Positions 33,328-44,829 of a stretch of DNA of 64,000 bases are shown piece by piece. Source of the DNA: Hemileia vastatrix (Eukaryota; Basidiomycota; Pucciniomycetes; Pucciniales; Zaghouaniaceae); assembly GCA_030280995.1 (NCBI GenBank), contig JASXTE010000005.1, positions 28,874,501-28,938,500 on the forward strand. Reading direction: 5' to 3'. The notes below the pieces were generated by a model that saw only the letters and a list, made by a program, of their open reading frames with translations, was not told where the DNA came from and made no database searches. How positions within the stretch are numbered: position 1 is the first letter of the stretch; the number at the start of each line of letters is the position of its first letter. Both the position numbers and the translations under genes were made by a program.

Positions 33328-35900
33328 ATGTCCAGTAGCTTAAATAGTAGCATGGATAATCTTCATGTTGATGAAATTGAGTTGGATGTTGATAATGAAT
33401 CTTTAGTTTCTTCAAAATTAACTTTCAAAAATTCTTCAGCTGACAAAAAACATTCAAATTCTTCAGGACATAGAAATTTCAGGAGGAGTAGAAAACCTCC
33501 CTCCCCCAATAACTCTGAAAGAAGTAAAGCCTCAAACCTGTCAGGAAAATATTTTAAAAGACATAAAAATAAAAAATATCCCTCTGGCCCAGCAAGTAAA
33601 CTATCTGTCCAGTCATATAAAAGAGCTGAAAGCAGAAAACATGATATACAAGGCAAATATAGAAAGCATCTAAGACCATATTCAAGAGCTTTAAAGTCAT
33701 AAAAAGGTTCAGAATCCTCCTTTAAAAACCACCCAGACTCAGCTTAAGCCTCAGCCTCAGCACCATCAGGCCCCAGCTCTTTCCCTCAAAATCTAAACAC
33801 TCTACAAGTTGAACAATGAAAATGGGACTAACTGATGAGCCAATACCAGCAGAATGTACAGCCACCAGAAGCTCAAAACCCTGGCCCATCCAGGACACAA
33901 ACTTACCATCAACCTCCTCAGGCCCATCTTTATCAGGGAGGCAGAAGAAAGAAGGCACAGGGGAGGCTTCCTCCCTTGCCATGGTAAGTAATCTGTTTGA
34001 TAAAAATTTAGGTATGTATAGTAATAAATCTTCCTACCCATGCAATCTTGTTGAAAAAGGTGAAAGAACTGTTAAACCTATTAAAAAAATTCCTGTTATG
34101 AGTAGCCCTAATGATGTAATTAGTAAATTGTCATTTGATAAGCTTTACATTTAACTTCAACTTCTTTAATTAATCCTTCTCTTGCAATTAAAAATGATTC
34201 TGTTTCCCCTGAAGTCTATGACTTGCTTGAGAAAACTTCTAAGAAGATATTGAAAGATTCTCTTGATTTTAATATTGTAAAAGACAAAATTTTGAGAGAT
34301 GTATTAGTGCATAAAAGTGACAGATTAAATAATCTACATTTACATTGTAAATTGAGTTCTTCTGTAAAAGATACAGCTTATTTCAAAATAAAAGATACTT
34401 TGAGTATTGTTCTTAGTCAACAAAAACAAATAAAAAATGATCATAAAGCTATTTCAGATAAAAATCTTCATCTGAAGAAAACTATAAATGAGTTAAAACC
34501 CCTTATTGATGAGAATTATTCATTAAAAAGTGACAATAAGTCTCTACACAATGAATTGAAAAAAATCTGAAAATTGATTTCCAGGCTCTGAGTAACAAAT
34601 ACTCAGTTCATGAAGAAAGAAATGTCTTATCCCTTGCAAAAATTAATGACCAAATTTCTGAAACTCCACAGATAAGAAATTATTTGTCTGAACTAGAGGA
34701 AAAAATCTCAGCCTTACCTGTAAGTCATTATGGAATGGATCAAAATGCTGACCATAAGCTGAATGAAAATAAAAGAAAAAAGCCTGAACAAAGAAGCTAC
34801 TTTCTTCCTCCTCTTTCAGCCATTAAAAAACTGACAATGAGTCTGTGAAATCTTTTGCAACAAGCAAAAAATATTTTAATGGCCACTAACCAGCTGTTTC
34901 TGTAAATAATGAAATTTCTGAACACCTCTCAAAACTTCAAGAATTATTAATCTGAAATAATTCTAATCAAAAAATGTATTATCCCAGTAACCAGAAAAAT
35001 TGGTGTAAGCTGGATCAGTATCCCACCTTTGATGGTGACTCATCATCTGATTGGCAGCACTTTGCCCAAAGAATTGATAATCTAAAAAATTCCTATAAAT
35101 TGCCAGATGAAGAGATTTTTTCTAAGTTAATTTCTTTATTTTCCAATGTAGCCTTAATGTGGTATGAAGATTTCTTATTGGACAATCAACAATATACTTA
35201 GAAAATGTGGAAAACATTGATTGAAAATAAATTTTGCGGGAAAAAATTCAGACTTGCTCAACAGATATTATATGAGTCTTCTAGATATGCATCCTCCTCT
35301 ACTGAAAAACGTATTTTTTTCCTCATGAAAATAACAAAAATTCTTAGAGAAATGGATCCAAAAATGAATTATGATATTTGAAGAGAGACAAAATTCTCTA
35401 TAAATTGCAAAATTTCTGTGAGAGATTTGATTGTGGCAAGAACTGAGCATGTGAGAGAAAATTCTTCCTTTATTAATATCTGTAATGAAGTTCTACTTAA
35501 TCATAGATATGAACAAAGGAATTATCTTTTAAAATCTTATCACAACCAGCAGAAGCCTTCAAAAAAACTTCCAGATATAACTGGTAAACCCTCTGCCCAA
35601 GTTTCACCAAAGAAATATGCAACAAACACTTTTTTAAATGTAACAATTCATGCAAGAAAGGACATGTTTGTGACAAGAAAATTCATCTTGTTGAAAAAAC
35701 TGAAGAATCTGAAAATCATCAAGCTGATCTTGATGATTCCTCAAGTGACTGTAATAGTTATATCTCTTATGACCATGATTCTTCTCAAGAATTTCTAGTC
35801 TTAGATAAGATAACCAATATTTAGATAATTGGTCTGAAAATTGTGATGTTGATTTATCTTCTGTAGAAAATGCTGAAATCATTAAGTATATTACTGACAG
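33328..35900 (+). pseudogene. F1 gag
   Basis: Starts at ATG 33328 (MSSSLNSSMDN), a start shared with F2. It is basic and Ser/Lys-rich to 33702, Pro/Gln-rich with GPSRTQTYHQ to about 33980, then a helical charged region (34223-34570), and the capsid-like segment LDQYPTFDGDSSSDWQHFAQ with NVALMWYEDFLL (34974-35201). Stops at 35199-35201 and 35379-35381 fall where F2 has Trp codons. The knuckle region near 35630 has lost its Cys pattern. More than five breaks. Confidence 0.75.
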
Positions 35901-35919
35901 TTCAATTTTAATATCACCC

Positions 35920-36480
35920 TTGAAAGATCCAGCTATAATAAATGGTAAAAATGTTGAGGTTATTCTTGACTCTGGTGCTGGAGGAGTAGTGGTGTCTGAG
36001 AAAGAACTAGCTTCAGTGGATAAAGATTATCAAAGCAAATTGTTACCTATAACATCTGAAAAATGGAAAGGTTATGGTTCTGTTTTATGTCCCATTGGCA
36101 ATTACAAGACCACTGTGTTCTTCAAATATAATGGTGGTTTTGTCAGAGCTATTTGTGAATTTTTTGTGATGAAAAATGATAATTTAAGCAATTGGTTTAT
36201 TATGGGAAATGACATTTTAACCTTTTTTGTCTTAAAATTAGATCCTGAAAGCAATTGTTTTACCTTGGGCATGAATGGGAAAAGAAAGTTTAAAATTTCT
36301 TCATCTAAAAAGCATTCTGCACCCTTATTAAAACCTTTTAGTTCATTGATCCAATGTAAGGGTAGTCAAACAGAAAAAATGGATGTTTTATTGTCTGAAA
36401 TAGACACAGCTTCATTTGGTGATCAATTAACTAGTGATAAAAAGGATTCAATAGGGGGTATCAAATTCAGAAATCTGTAA
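35920..36480 (+). pseudogene. F1 aspartic protease, C terminus supplied by a MITE
   Basis: Open for 186 codons: VEVILDSGAGGVVVSEKEL carries the D-S-G active site, and NWFIMGNDILTFF with LDPESNCFTLGMNG is the typical Ty3-like protease end. Residues after about 178 are read from the 36454-36651 insertion, which also provides the stop. The upstream frame is closed close to 35920, so protease would have been part of a longer gag-pol frame. Confidence 0.8.
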
Positions 36481-36651
36481 TCAATTTAAAGGTATATCAC
36501 AACACAAATATTAAGGCACAAACTTGCCATTAATTCTCATTAAAAAGGTATTTTTGTTGTACAATATTCCATATATTAAAAAATAATCATGGTTGATTTG
36601 GTGGAAAAAAGTGGTATTTTGAAATGGAAGATTTCTAACTTTGATACCCCC
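36454..36651. mobile_element. 198-bp MITE in F1
   Basis: Ends are inverted: GGGGGTATCAAATTCAGAAATC at the left against GATTTCTAACTTTGATACCCCC at the right (12 perfect terminal bases, then one mismatched region). Flanks are CAATA and TAATA. F2 lacks it at the matching site near 47930, which confirms an insertion. Superfamily not assigned. Confidence 0.85.
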
Positions 36652-36680
36652 TAATAGTTGCCTTAATTACATCTTTCCCT

Positions 36681-36984
36681 ATGGCTTTTTTTCATGGTTC
36701 CAATGTGTTAGGATTTTTTCAAAATGAAATGAGAATTTCTTTATCCTGTAATTTAAATGAAATACCTCCTAGACTTAAGAAAAAACCTTATCCTGATTCT
36801 CCCACAAATTTAAAAGATTTTGAGGATAATATCACAACCTTATTAAGTATGAATATTATTGAAAATATGGATGTTACGCCTAAAGATTGTGTCATCTCTC
36901 CAGTTTTGATCTCCTATAAGAAAGATAAATCTAGACTATGTGGAGATTATAGAGCATTAAATACTTATATACCACAGAGAATTA
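36681..36984 (+). pseudogene. F1 reverse transcriptase N-terminal fragment
   Basis: About 100 residues: LNEIPPRLKKKPYP, FEDNITTLLSMNIIENM and ISPVLISYKKDKSRLCGDYR with ALNTYIP. This matches the start of Ty3 RT. Homology stops at about 36984, where GGGGGGTTTCACTAG begins a different sequence; no YxDD motif is left. Confidence 0.85.
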
Positions 36985-37849
36985 GGGGGGGTTTCACTAG
37001 AAATACCCCTAATTTAAAAATGTTGGGAAGTGGTTGGAACGCTGTTGGGAATTCATTGTGAAACCAGATTTAAATCAATTGGAAAAGGATTTGGTAATCA
37101 GTTAGACCTAGGTTCAACCAAGCTCAATCATATGTATCTTGGATCTTGGTGATTACTTTGATCTTCAGCTGAGCACAGATTGAGCAAAGCTTGAACATAT
37201 CACTTAAAATATCATAATATTCACTTTCCCATCTTGTGTAAAAAAAATTTGATATTTGGCCTAAGAATATCTACAGATATTTTCTTGTCAAGTTGGTAAC
37301 AGAAGGTTAAACTGTAGTATCTCAATTATTACATTAGAATACATAGATATTTTATAAAACATACAATTCAAATAAAGTTTAATATTATTGAGATCACCAT
37401 AAGTGTCTGTCCAAAGATTTACAAAAAGTATATTAGTATCAAGACATCTTTCTAGGTAGTTGTTTTAATTTGGATATTGAACTGCCATCTAAAGCACTTT
37501 ACTATTAGACAGAAACATAAATAAGTGTAATAAGAGTGAAATCATTCTATTTTGTGAGTATAATGTAACTATAAAGCACATTTTTTTTAAGAAATTTTTT
37601 CTTCTTCCACAAAACCTAATTTACTCTATAGGCCCAAAATTTATTTTTAAGCCATATTATTCATTTCAGTTTTCATTTATTTAATTCCAATATTTGCTTA
37701 AAAGATAATAATAATACATCTGAAAGAATTATGAGCTTAGTGTATCAGATGCTAAAAAGTTATTTTGTTGTTTTATTCAAAACTGATTATTAATTTTTGC
37801 TTCAATTCATCTTTTAACAGCCACTATCTTCAGATACCATTCTTACTTA

Positions 37850-40270
37850 AGATTTCAAGTCTCAGATGTGTTGGAAAGTTCTCAATAAAAATTGTTCTAA
37901 TTTATATGAATGTAATTTCAAGATTTCAAAACTCACTGACCCTCACAAATTTACAGCGAGGCCATTTGAATGTTCATATTTTTAGACTATTTGAAGAAAG
38001 AAAACCAGCCCTTGTTGGTAATCTTTCTCAAGTGCAGAGTTAGCACCTTGGACCACTATATGTGACATTGGGTCTGGATCTCACCATTTAAACCAAAGAA
38101 ATGCCTTGAATCCTATGAAGCCATTCTATTTTCATGATTACTTGGTTCCAGTTTTTAGTAATCAGTATCAACTTTGGGGATGCCTCTTTTATTCAATTAC
38201 ACTAATAAGTCTTTCTAAAAAAGCATTTTATTCTTCTCAAATTGATTTATTTCCAATACCTAACTATAACTTCACCATCTTTTTTAATATCCCGCATGTA
38301 ATTTTTGAAGGCTCTTTCCAAATATCTCAGAGTACTCTAGATTGGAAAGCTGATCAACTTATACTAGGAATCAAAAAAGTTCTCAAAACACATCAACTTT
38401 AAGCAAAAAATTTTATGATTGAAAATGAACAAATTTTAAAAGAAACGTTGGATATCATGTGTAGGTACCAGGACAATCATTGGCTTAGAGCTGGATTTGA
38501 TGACTATAAAGATAAGTTTTCTAACAATCAATTAACCCCTGAAGGAAATGGGTCAATACTTGCTAATGATATGAGTTTGTGAAAGACGCTGTCAACTCTT
38601 TCTTTTATTAGTGCAACTCAAAGTGAAGCAAGACAATTCCAGGTCTTGGAAAATCAAGAAGGTATTAATTGGAGTTCAGCCACACTGATTATATGCCCAC
38701 TGGCAACACTATCAAGTTGGATCATGAAATAAGTGTGCACTTTGAAGATAATGCACTTTCTTTCAAGGTTATTTTTGGGAAGGATTGTCAAAATATTAAC
38801 CTTAATGAGCTACATGAAACTGCTATTGTTTTAACGAAGAATGAAACAGCTAGCCCAACAATGTAGAAAAATCAAAGCCAAAAAAGATACGGATGACTCA
38901 AAAGCTCTTTTGGTATAGATTTGTTTTAGATGAAGCTCAGTTATTTCCCATTTCTATATCTAAAACTTAAAACTTAATTTTTATAATCAATTTTTATAAA
39001 TATTCTTTTAGTTACATTAAAAATCCTTACATGAAGGGGGTTCAAACAATATTTGACTTGGAATCTCAACACCAACTATGCTTGAGTTGAACACCACTTC
39101 AGAACTGGCCCACTGACCTTCAAAGTCTCATATTTTTTCTTAGAATTAAAAAGTGGCAAGAAGACTGGTTATAGAAGAATTTCCTTCATCCATGTTTTCA
39201 AAAAGAAAGGCTAATTCTATTAAATCAATCAATCACTTAATGAAAGTCATACGCCTACATAGAACAAAGGATGAAATTTTGTCTCTTCCGAAAAAGATTC
39301 AAAGGGGATATCAGTTCAATTAGCAGATCCATGGAGGTCTAAGCTTGATGTGCTTCAAGAAGGATTCACTGAGAGATATGGGCCCTCCAGAAGCACTGAC
39401 CTCCCTTGGGACTCATCCGAGTTTCTTAGAGAGCTTATGATTTTAAGAAAATTCTGCAAACATCAAATCTACAAAAATCTGGATGAAACTCCAACTTTGA
39501 TTTTACCTGGAAGAATTCCACAAAGATTTGTCATCTTATAGGCCACTTGAAAAACTATTTGTCTGGTGAAAAGGGTGTAAATTTTCTGAAAGCTGTTATA
39601 TTCTCCAACTTTGCTGAATTTTTGCAGATGTAAGTGATTCTATAATGAATTGTTATAAAGAATTGCGTTGGCTTATTAGAAATTTTTTTCTAATATTTCA
39701 AAATATAATAAAAATGGCTCTAGATTACCACAATATTAGGTATAACCAGCTTATGGGTGAGCTCAGCAGGACAAAGAAAGACAAAAATTTGCATGAATGC
39801 CATTTTAATAAAAATTTCCAAGTTTTGGTTGGAACAATTCAGGCTGCAGGAGTGGGTATAGATCTCAAATGTGCTCAAATGTATATATAATGGTGAGCTC
39901 AATGTCTTATATTTCATATTAAGAACAAAAATATTAATTTTTTAAATGTTCAATGTTGAAATAGGAGCCAAATTGGAATCAAACAGTTAAGCAGCAGGCT
40001 GTTGATTGGCTGTATAGAATGGGGCAGCAAAATGAAGTAAATTTTTTGAATTATTTTGTACATGGAAGTATAGAATTCATCATGTATAAGATTCAAAGGA
40101 AAGTAATGGAGCTAACAATGTAAGCCAAATTTAAATTCTATAAATTTTAATGATAATAGTAATTGTTAAAATTATATTTTTTTAAAAATGCTAGGTTTCC
40201 CAAAAAGAGGAAATGAGGAGTATGAGTGTGCAAACCTATTATTAAGGGAGTTTGTCAATCACTCACATTA
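37850..40270 (+). pseudogene. SNF2-family ATPase/helicase pseudogene
   Basis: Broken but ordered SNF2 motifs. Motif I region ILANDMSL-stop-KTLSTLSFI near 38555-38610, where Gly-Lys-Thr is hit by a stop; LIICPLATLSSWIM near 38690; WYRFVLDEAQ near 38912-38940 (DEAQ box); LHRTKDEILSLPKK near 39258-39298; NIRYNQLMGELSRTKK and VLVGTIQAAGVGIDL near 39730-39870; intron 39893-39964 (GTGAGC...ATAG); then KQQAVDWLYRMGQQNEV, motif VI. A second likely intron ends at about 40194. The closest resemblance is the Rad5/HLTF-like group, which remodels chromatin or acts in repair. Many stops; not functional. Confidence 0.8.
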
Positions 40271-41160
40271 GAAGAAGCAAGAATTTCAAGGAGAACAGGT
40301 AAATTTATGGGATTTTGAGGATTTATAAGTCTGAGTTGTTGAGGATTTAGAGATGCAAGATATAAGGGAGAATAACAGTCATTTGGAAAACCCTGGGGGA
40401 CATGAGAAGGATTAAGGTTAGGTGATAATGTTGAAACCAAACTGATTCTTTTGTACAAGGCCAAGTCCTTTGGCACACTTCCAGAGTAGGTCAAACTATC
40501 TTTTATATCAAAGTGTTGTTGCTCAAATATTGTGCAACTTTTTAAAAATCTTCAGACCTCCAATGTATTAAGATACGTCTTAAAGATCCATCATTATCAA
40601 CTTTGGTGTCTGAACAAAACTTGATGTTTGTGAAAAGGTTGTGATAAGTTTCACAATGTGGAAAATGTTTGAGAAGTTTAGTTTGGTTAACTGAATTCTA
40701 AGAATCATTGTTATTTGAAATAAAGGTCATGAATAAAAATTGTTAAAAAAGGGGATCTTCATACTTTTTTTTATTCTATATTTATTCTTTCTCACTTTGA
40801 TTCTTTCTTGAGATATATCAGAATCCTTCCCAAGACTTACTTTATCAGCATGACCTAAAAACCAAAGGTGAAGAGCTCCTATTTGATTTGAGAAACTAAC
40901 TTGAGTTGAGTCAATTAGATATGCAATCAAATTATTAGTTTTTAAGGTATTATCCCAGTGTTTAATGAGAATATTGGCTAAGACCTGATTCCATTTGTCA
41001 AATCAGTCAAGTTTCCAAGAAAACTTTGACCCAGGGTAACCGCACATGCCAAGGTGGTCAATAAAAGATTCATGGAAAATTGGTGTAAACTTTTCAGAAA
41101 CAGCTGAACTTGATTCTGGATGAGGTACTTCAAAGGCGATGCTGCAAGAATTCATGTCAA
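40200..41160 (-). pseudogene. Unidentified decayed gene opposite to SNF2
   Basis: Minus-strand fragments read LGMCGYPGSKFSWKLD, IGALHLWFLGHADKVSLG, KNKYRIKKSMKIPFFNNFY and, after several breaks, GFPNDCYSPLYLASLNPQQL. The pattern of a basic K/R-rich segment followed by a (G)xPxxCYxxxWL-like block reminds me of lineage-expanded hypothetical proteins of basidiomycetes, but I cannot name it. It is convergent with, and slightly overlaps, the SNF2 end. Confidence 0.4.
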
Positions 41161-41320
41161 ATGATGTAGATCTGTATATTTGCTCTTCAGAAGGGTTTTT
41201 TTTCTATAAATTTGATTCTGGTGACATATAAAAAAGTGAAAAACAAAAATTTTGTATAGATCTACAAAAGTGAGAATTGAATGAAGGCAAAGTCTCATTA
41301 AAAATTCTATTAAGTGTTTG

Positions 41321-42892
41321 TGTCAGCCAGGCTATACCAGGAGCCCAGTAAATGTTATGTTAATTTTCTGGAACCAAAAGAGGGCATAAAAATATGCTTA
41401 TTATATATAAATTAATATTATATTTCATAATGAAATTATATAAGTATTTTATTAAAATATATATAAAATAAGTATTATATTAATTTAATAATTATATAAA
41501 TTCTATATACATTTAAATTATGCATAATAAATAATTTATTCTATAGATTGTGGCGCGTTTTATGTATTTAATAAAGATAAATAAATAAATAAATAATTAT
41601 AAACATATATTATAATTATAAGTATAAAATTAACTTATAATGTAATTAAATTAATTAATTAAATTAATATATTAAATAAAAACTTACATATATTATTAAA
41701 CAATAATATTGGGCGCTTTTTTGATCCCTAATTGTGTCATCAAAGTATTAAACAAGTTAAAACACTTATTTAAATATATTATTAATGTTTTATTCTAAAA
41801 ATTTGTGATCTTGTTATAATAAGTATTTGTTTTGAATTAAATTAATTATTGCAATAATAAAAGTAATTAAAATAATTAATTATTCATGTTTTATACTAAA
41901 TTAATTAATTACATTATTTTTGACATGTTAAAATAAGTTATTTTTCATGTTTCAGTTAACTTGGTTATTATTTTAAAAGAATAATAAGACATGTTTCAAA
42001 TTAATTAAATTATTTTTATGTGTGTCAAACTTATTTGATTAATCACTAAATTTATGGTAACTTTTTGGGTTTAAATTGGTAGATATTTGGGCTCTAACTC
42101 ATGTGTTTTAGTTAATGGTGTCATATTTCCCCTTACACTTACTCAAAATCAGCTATTTTTTATTATATTTTTATTATTGTTTGTATATAATTTATTATGA
42201 CGCTTCAGAAGGCCCCTTGCCTATATAAAGGCCTTAGGTAACCCCCAGTATCCTCACCACTTATTATACACTCAATCTTGAATATATTCTTAATATAATA
42301 TGTTTATTATTATTTTAATTAGTATTACAAATCTAATTTAAATTTTATATAAATAACTAAAGGTTGAAAAAGGTCTATTAATAATAACATTGTTTCCCAC
42401 ACATTGAAAATAAGTCTTATTTAAAATAAATATTTTATAAATTAATAACCCTCAATATTGTGTCAAGTCCCAAGGAATCCTCCTTGCCTTTTCTTTTAGA
42501 ATAATTAAAACTATTTTATTATTTTTTTCTACCACTTTTGTAAAACCTTTTTCTCTATTTTCTCCTCCTCCTCTCCATTATTTCTCTCTTCTTCATCCTC
42601 TTCTAGATGTCCGGCTGATAATTGTGAGCCTTTCCAAATGACAATGACAATCTGCCACCTTGCAACAAACGACTTTGCACATGGACCACCAAAGCCAAAA
42701 AGAATTTTTTTTGCCGTGGCCATGTTTCAAACTTGGGTTTGACCTTTTGGGTTTATATTAAATTAAATAATATATAATTTTGAAGTGATTTTTTTATCAC
42801 TATATTAAGTTACCCTTTGAACCTCTCACTTATATTTTTAGATTTTTATTACAATAACAGTGATTGTGGCTTAATTTCTGATTCACTGAGTG
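41321..42892 (+). repeat. F2 5' LTR
   Basis: Starts TGTCAGCCAGGCTATACC and aligns throughout with the two F1 LTR parts. A good TATA box, TATATAAAG, lies at 42222-42230 within GGCCCC...AAGGCC. The right border is placed at the GAGTG where the solo LTR was inserted. GTTTG (41316-41320) may be half of the target duplication; the other half is not in view. Confidence 0.85.
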
Positions 42893-44392
42893 TGTCAGCC
42901 TGTATATCCCCAGGACTAAGTAAAAAGTGCTTATAAGTTATGTTAAAAACATGAACTATACATGGGAACAATAAATAAGAGTACACAAATAGTATACATA
43001 AGTAAAATTATGATAAATACACAAAAATGCCATTATAACACCTTATATACATGCATATATCCACCTTTTATAGGTCTTATGTACTTAATATTAAGTTTTA
43101 ATATGTTAGGGTAATCTTAAGAACCTTAAGTATAAGGCTACATAATTTTTAAGTACACTTAAAGCTGTTATATTCATTGTTTTACGCAAAAAACAAGAAA
43201 TGCGCTTTATTTCACTTAAAAGTTGACTATATGCGCTAAAAAATTGAGAATATCAAAAATGCGCTTTGACAGATCGATTGGGCTCATTTAGGAATATTGA
43301 TTTGGCTATTTAAATGAATAAAAATAACACTTTTCAAATTTGGTGTTTTTTATGCCAGAAATGGCTTCTGTGTACTGGCCACATACTGCCTGCTTTTTTC
43401 TGGTGTGAATAGCTTCATTTTTAGCAAAGTTAGATTTTTCACACTATAATTACCCCACATTCTACACCCACTGTGGGGAAACACACTAAAATAGACGACA
43501 GGCACTTATTTAGTGTCCTAGCTTAATTAATAGTGCATTGACCTTGTTTATATGCACTAATTTCATTAATAGCCTCATTCTTGGCATCTTATTTCATCAC
43601 CACGCTTAAATTCACCTAATTTTAGTCAAGGATTTACCTGTGCAAGTGCCTGCCAAGGACTGCATGTAGTTACCTCACATCTCACGCTCTGTTTTAAGTT
43701 TTTTGGTGGTTTCTCAGTCAATTTTGGTTATTTTTGGATGGGAATTTCATGTAGTATAATGTCAGGATTAGCCCCTCCATTTCTACAGTAAATCCCCCTT
43801 ATTCTTAAGCTATTATTAAACTTAAAAAGTCTCCTTTAGTCTTTTATATTATTGTTATATACGCACATACTTTCTTTTTGTCTTTTTCTTTAATTTTGAT
43901 GGATTTCCCTTATTATTACAGGATTTTCGCGGTTGTTACTTGTCTAATTATGTCATGGATCACTAAGAATGTTTATGGGAAGGTCTATTAGTGGATTTGA
44001 GGCGTCATTAACTGTGTATTGGATGGTATATCAAGGGATTTATTGGGGAACTCAGTGTGTATAAAAGGAGGAGGTTTTTGGGTCTTGTTTTCTTCATTCT
44101 TTATCATTACAATTTACACCATATAACCAAATCAATTACAATAAACTCCAATTAGTAATTTTATAAGACTTTTGAGTAGTATCTGAATTATTATAATCTA
44201 TTTTTCTACCAACTAAAAAGATTGTAAGCCATATATAAAATAGTGAGAATTATATTACTGAGACCTTTATTCTGAATTATATTTTAATGTTTGTTGGATT
44301 TATACTTCAGTATTCATATAGGACCGTTTAAATCTTCTAGACAAAGAATTTTCAAGCTATTTCACGTCCTTGTACTTGATCTCAGCCTGACA
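42893..44392 (+). mobile_element. Solo LTR (1500 bp) inserted at the F2 LTR/leader junction
   Basis: Begins TGTCAGCCTG and ends CAGCCTGACA. GAGTG duplicates flank it (42888-42892 and 44393-44397). F1 has the uninterrupted site (GAGTG followed by TAGGTG at 32886). A TATA box GTATAAAAGG lies near 44060. Its start resembles the E LTR start, so they are related families. Confidence 0.92.
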
Positions 44393-44829
44393 GAGTGTAA
44401 GTGTTCAAATTTTTTAGTTTTTTGTATTTTTTTTCCTAGTTGACCATACTAGAGTTATACTCTTAGTCCTAGAAGATCATTAAATTTTTAATAAATTATT
44501 AAATTAATTTTTATTAAAATATTTTTTGATTTATTGGTTGACCATAATAATACTCAGTGCTTAGTCCCAATCTTGCCAATATATTTTTTGGTATTAATTA
44601 TTTTTGGTTGACTTATTAAACCTTAGTTGGTTGGTCCCATGATAATTATTTGTATTTCTTAATAAAAAATTGTAATTACATATATTTTGTTTTACATTTT
44701 TTGTTATTTATTGATTTTTGAATAAAAATTTAAATTTTTTTTTTGTTAAAAAATCATTTAATTATATTTTATTTTGAAAATACAAATTTGCATCATTAAA
44801 ATCATTTTGATTCCTTGTTCACAGTCTTT
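44393..44829 (+). other. F2 leader between LTR and gag
   Basis: Collinear with F1 32891-33327, including the TTGACCATA blocks and CTTAGTCC. AT-rich, noncoding. Confidence 0.6.

Larger units (their letters stand above)
36985..41320. mobile_element. Sequence H interrupting F1: putative DNA element with SNF2 cargo
   Basis: H begins at the RT break with GGGGTTTCACTAGAAATACCCC, a quasi-palindrome like those near DNA-transposon ends, and runs to the F2 LTR. It contains a SNF2 pseudogene (+) and an opposing unknown ORF (-). Its right end is not visible because F2 is inserted there (GTTTG precedes the LTR). Transposon status is inference. Noncoding AT-rich DNA fills 37065-37840. Confidence 0.4.
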
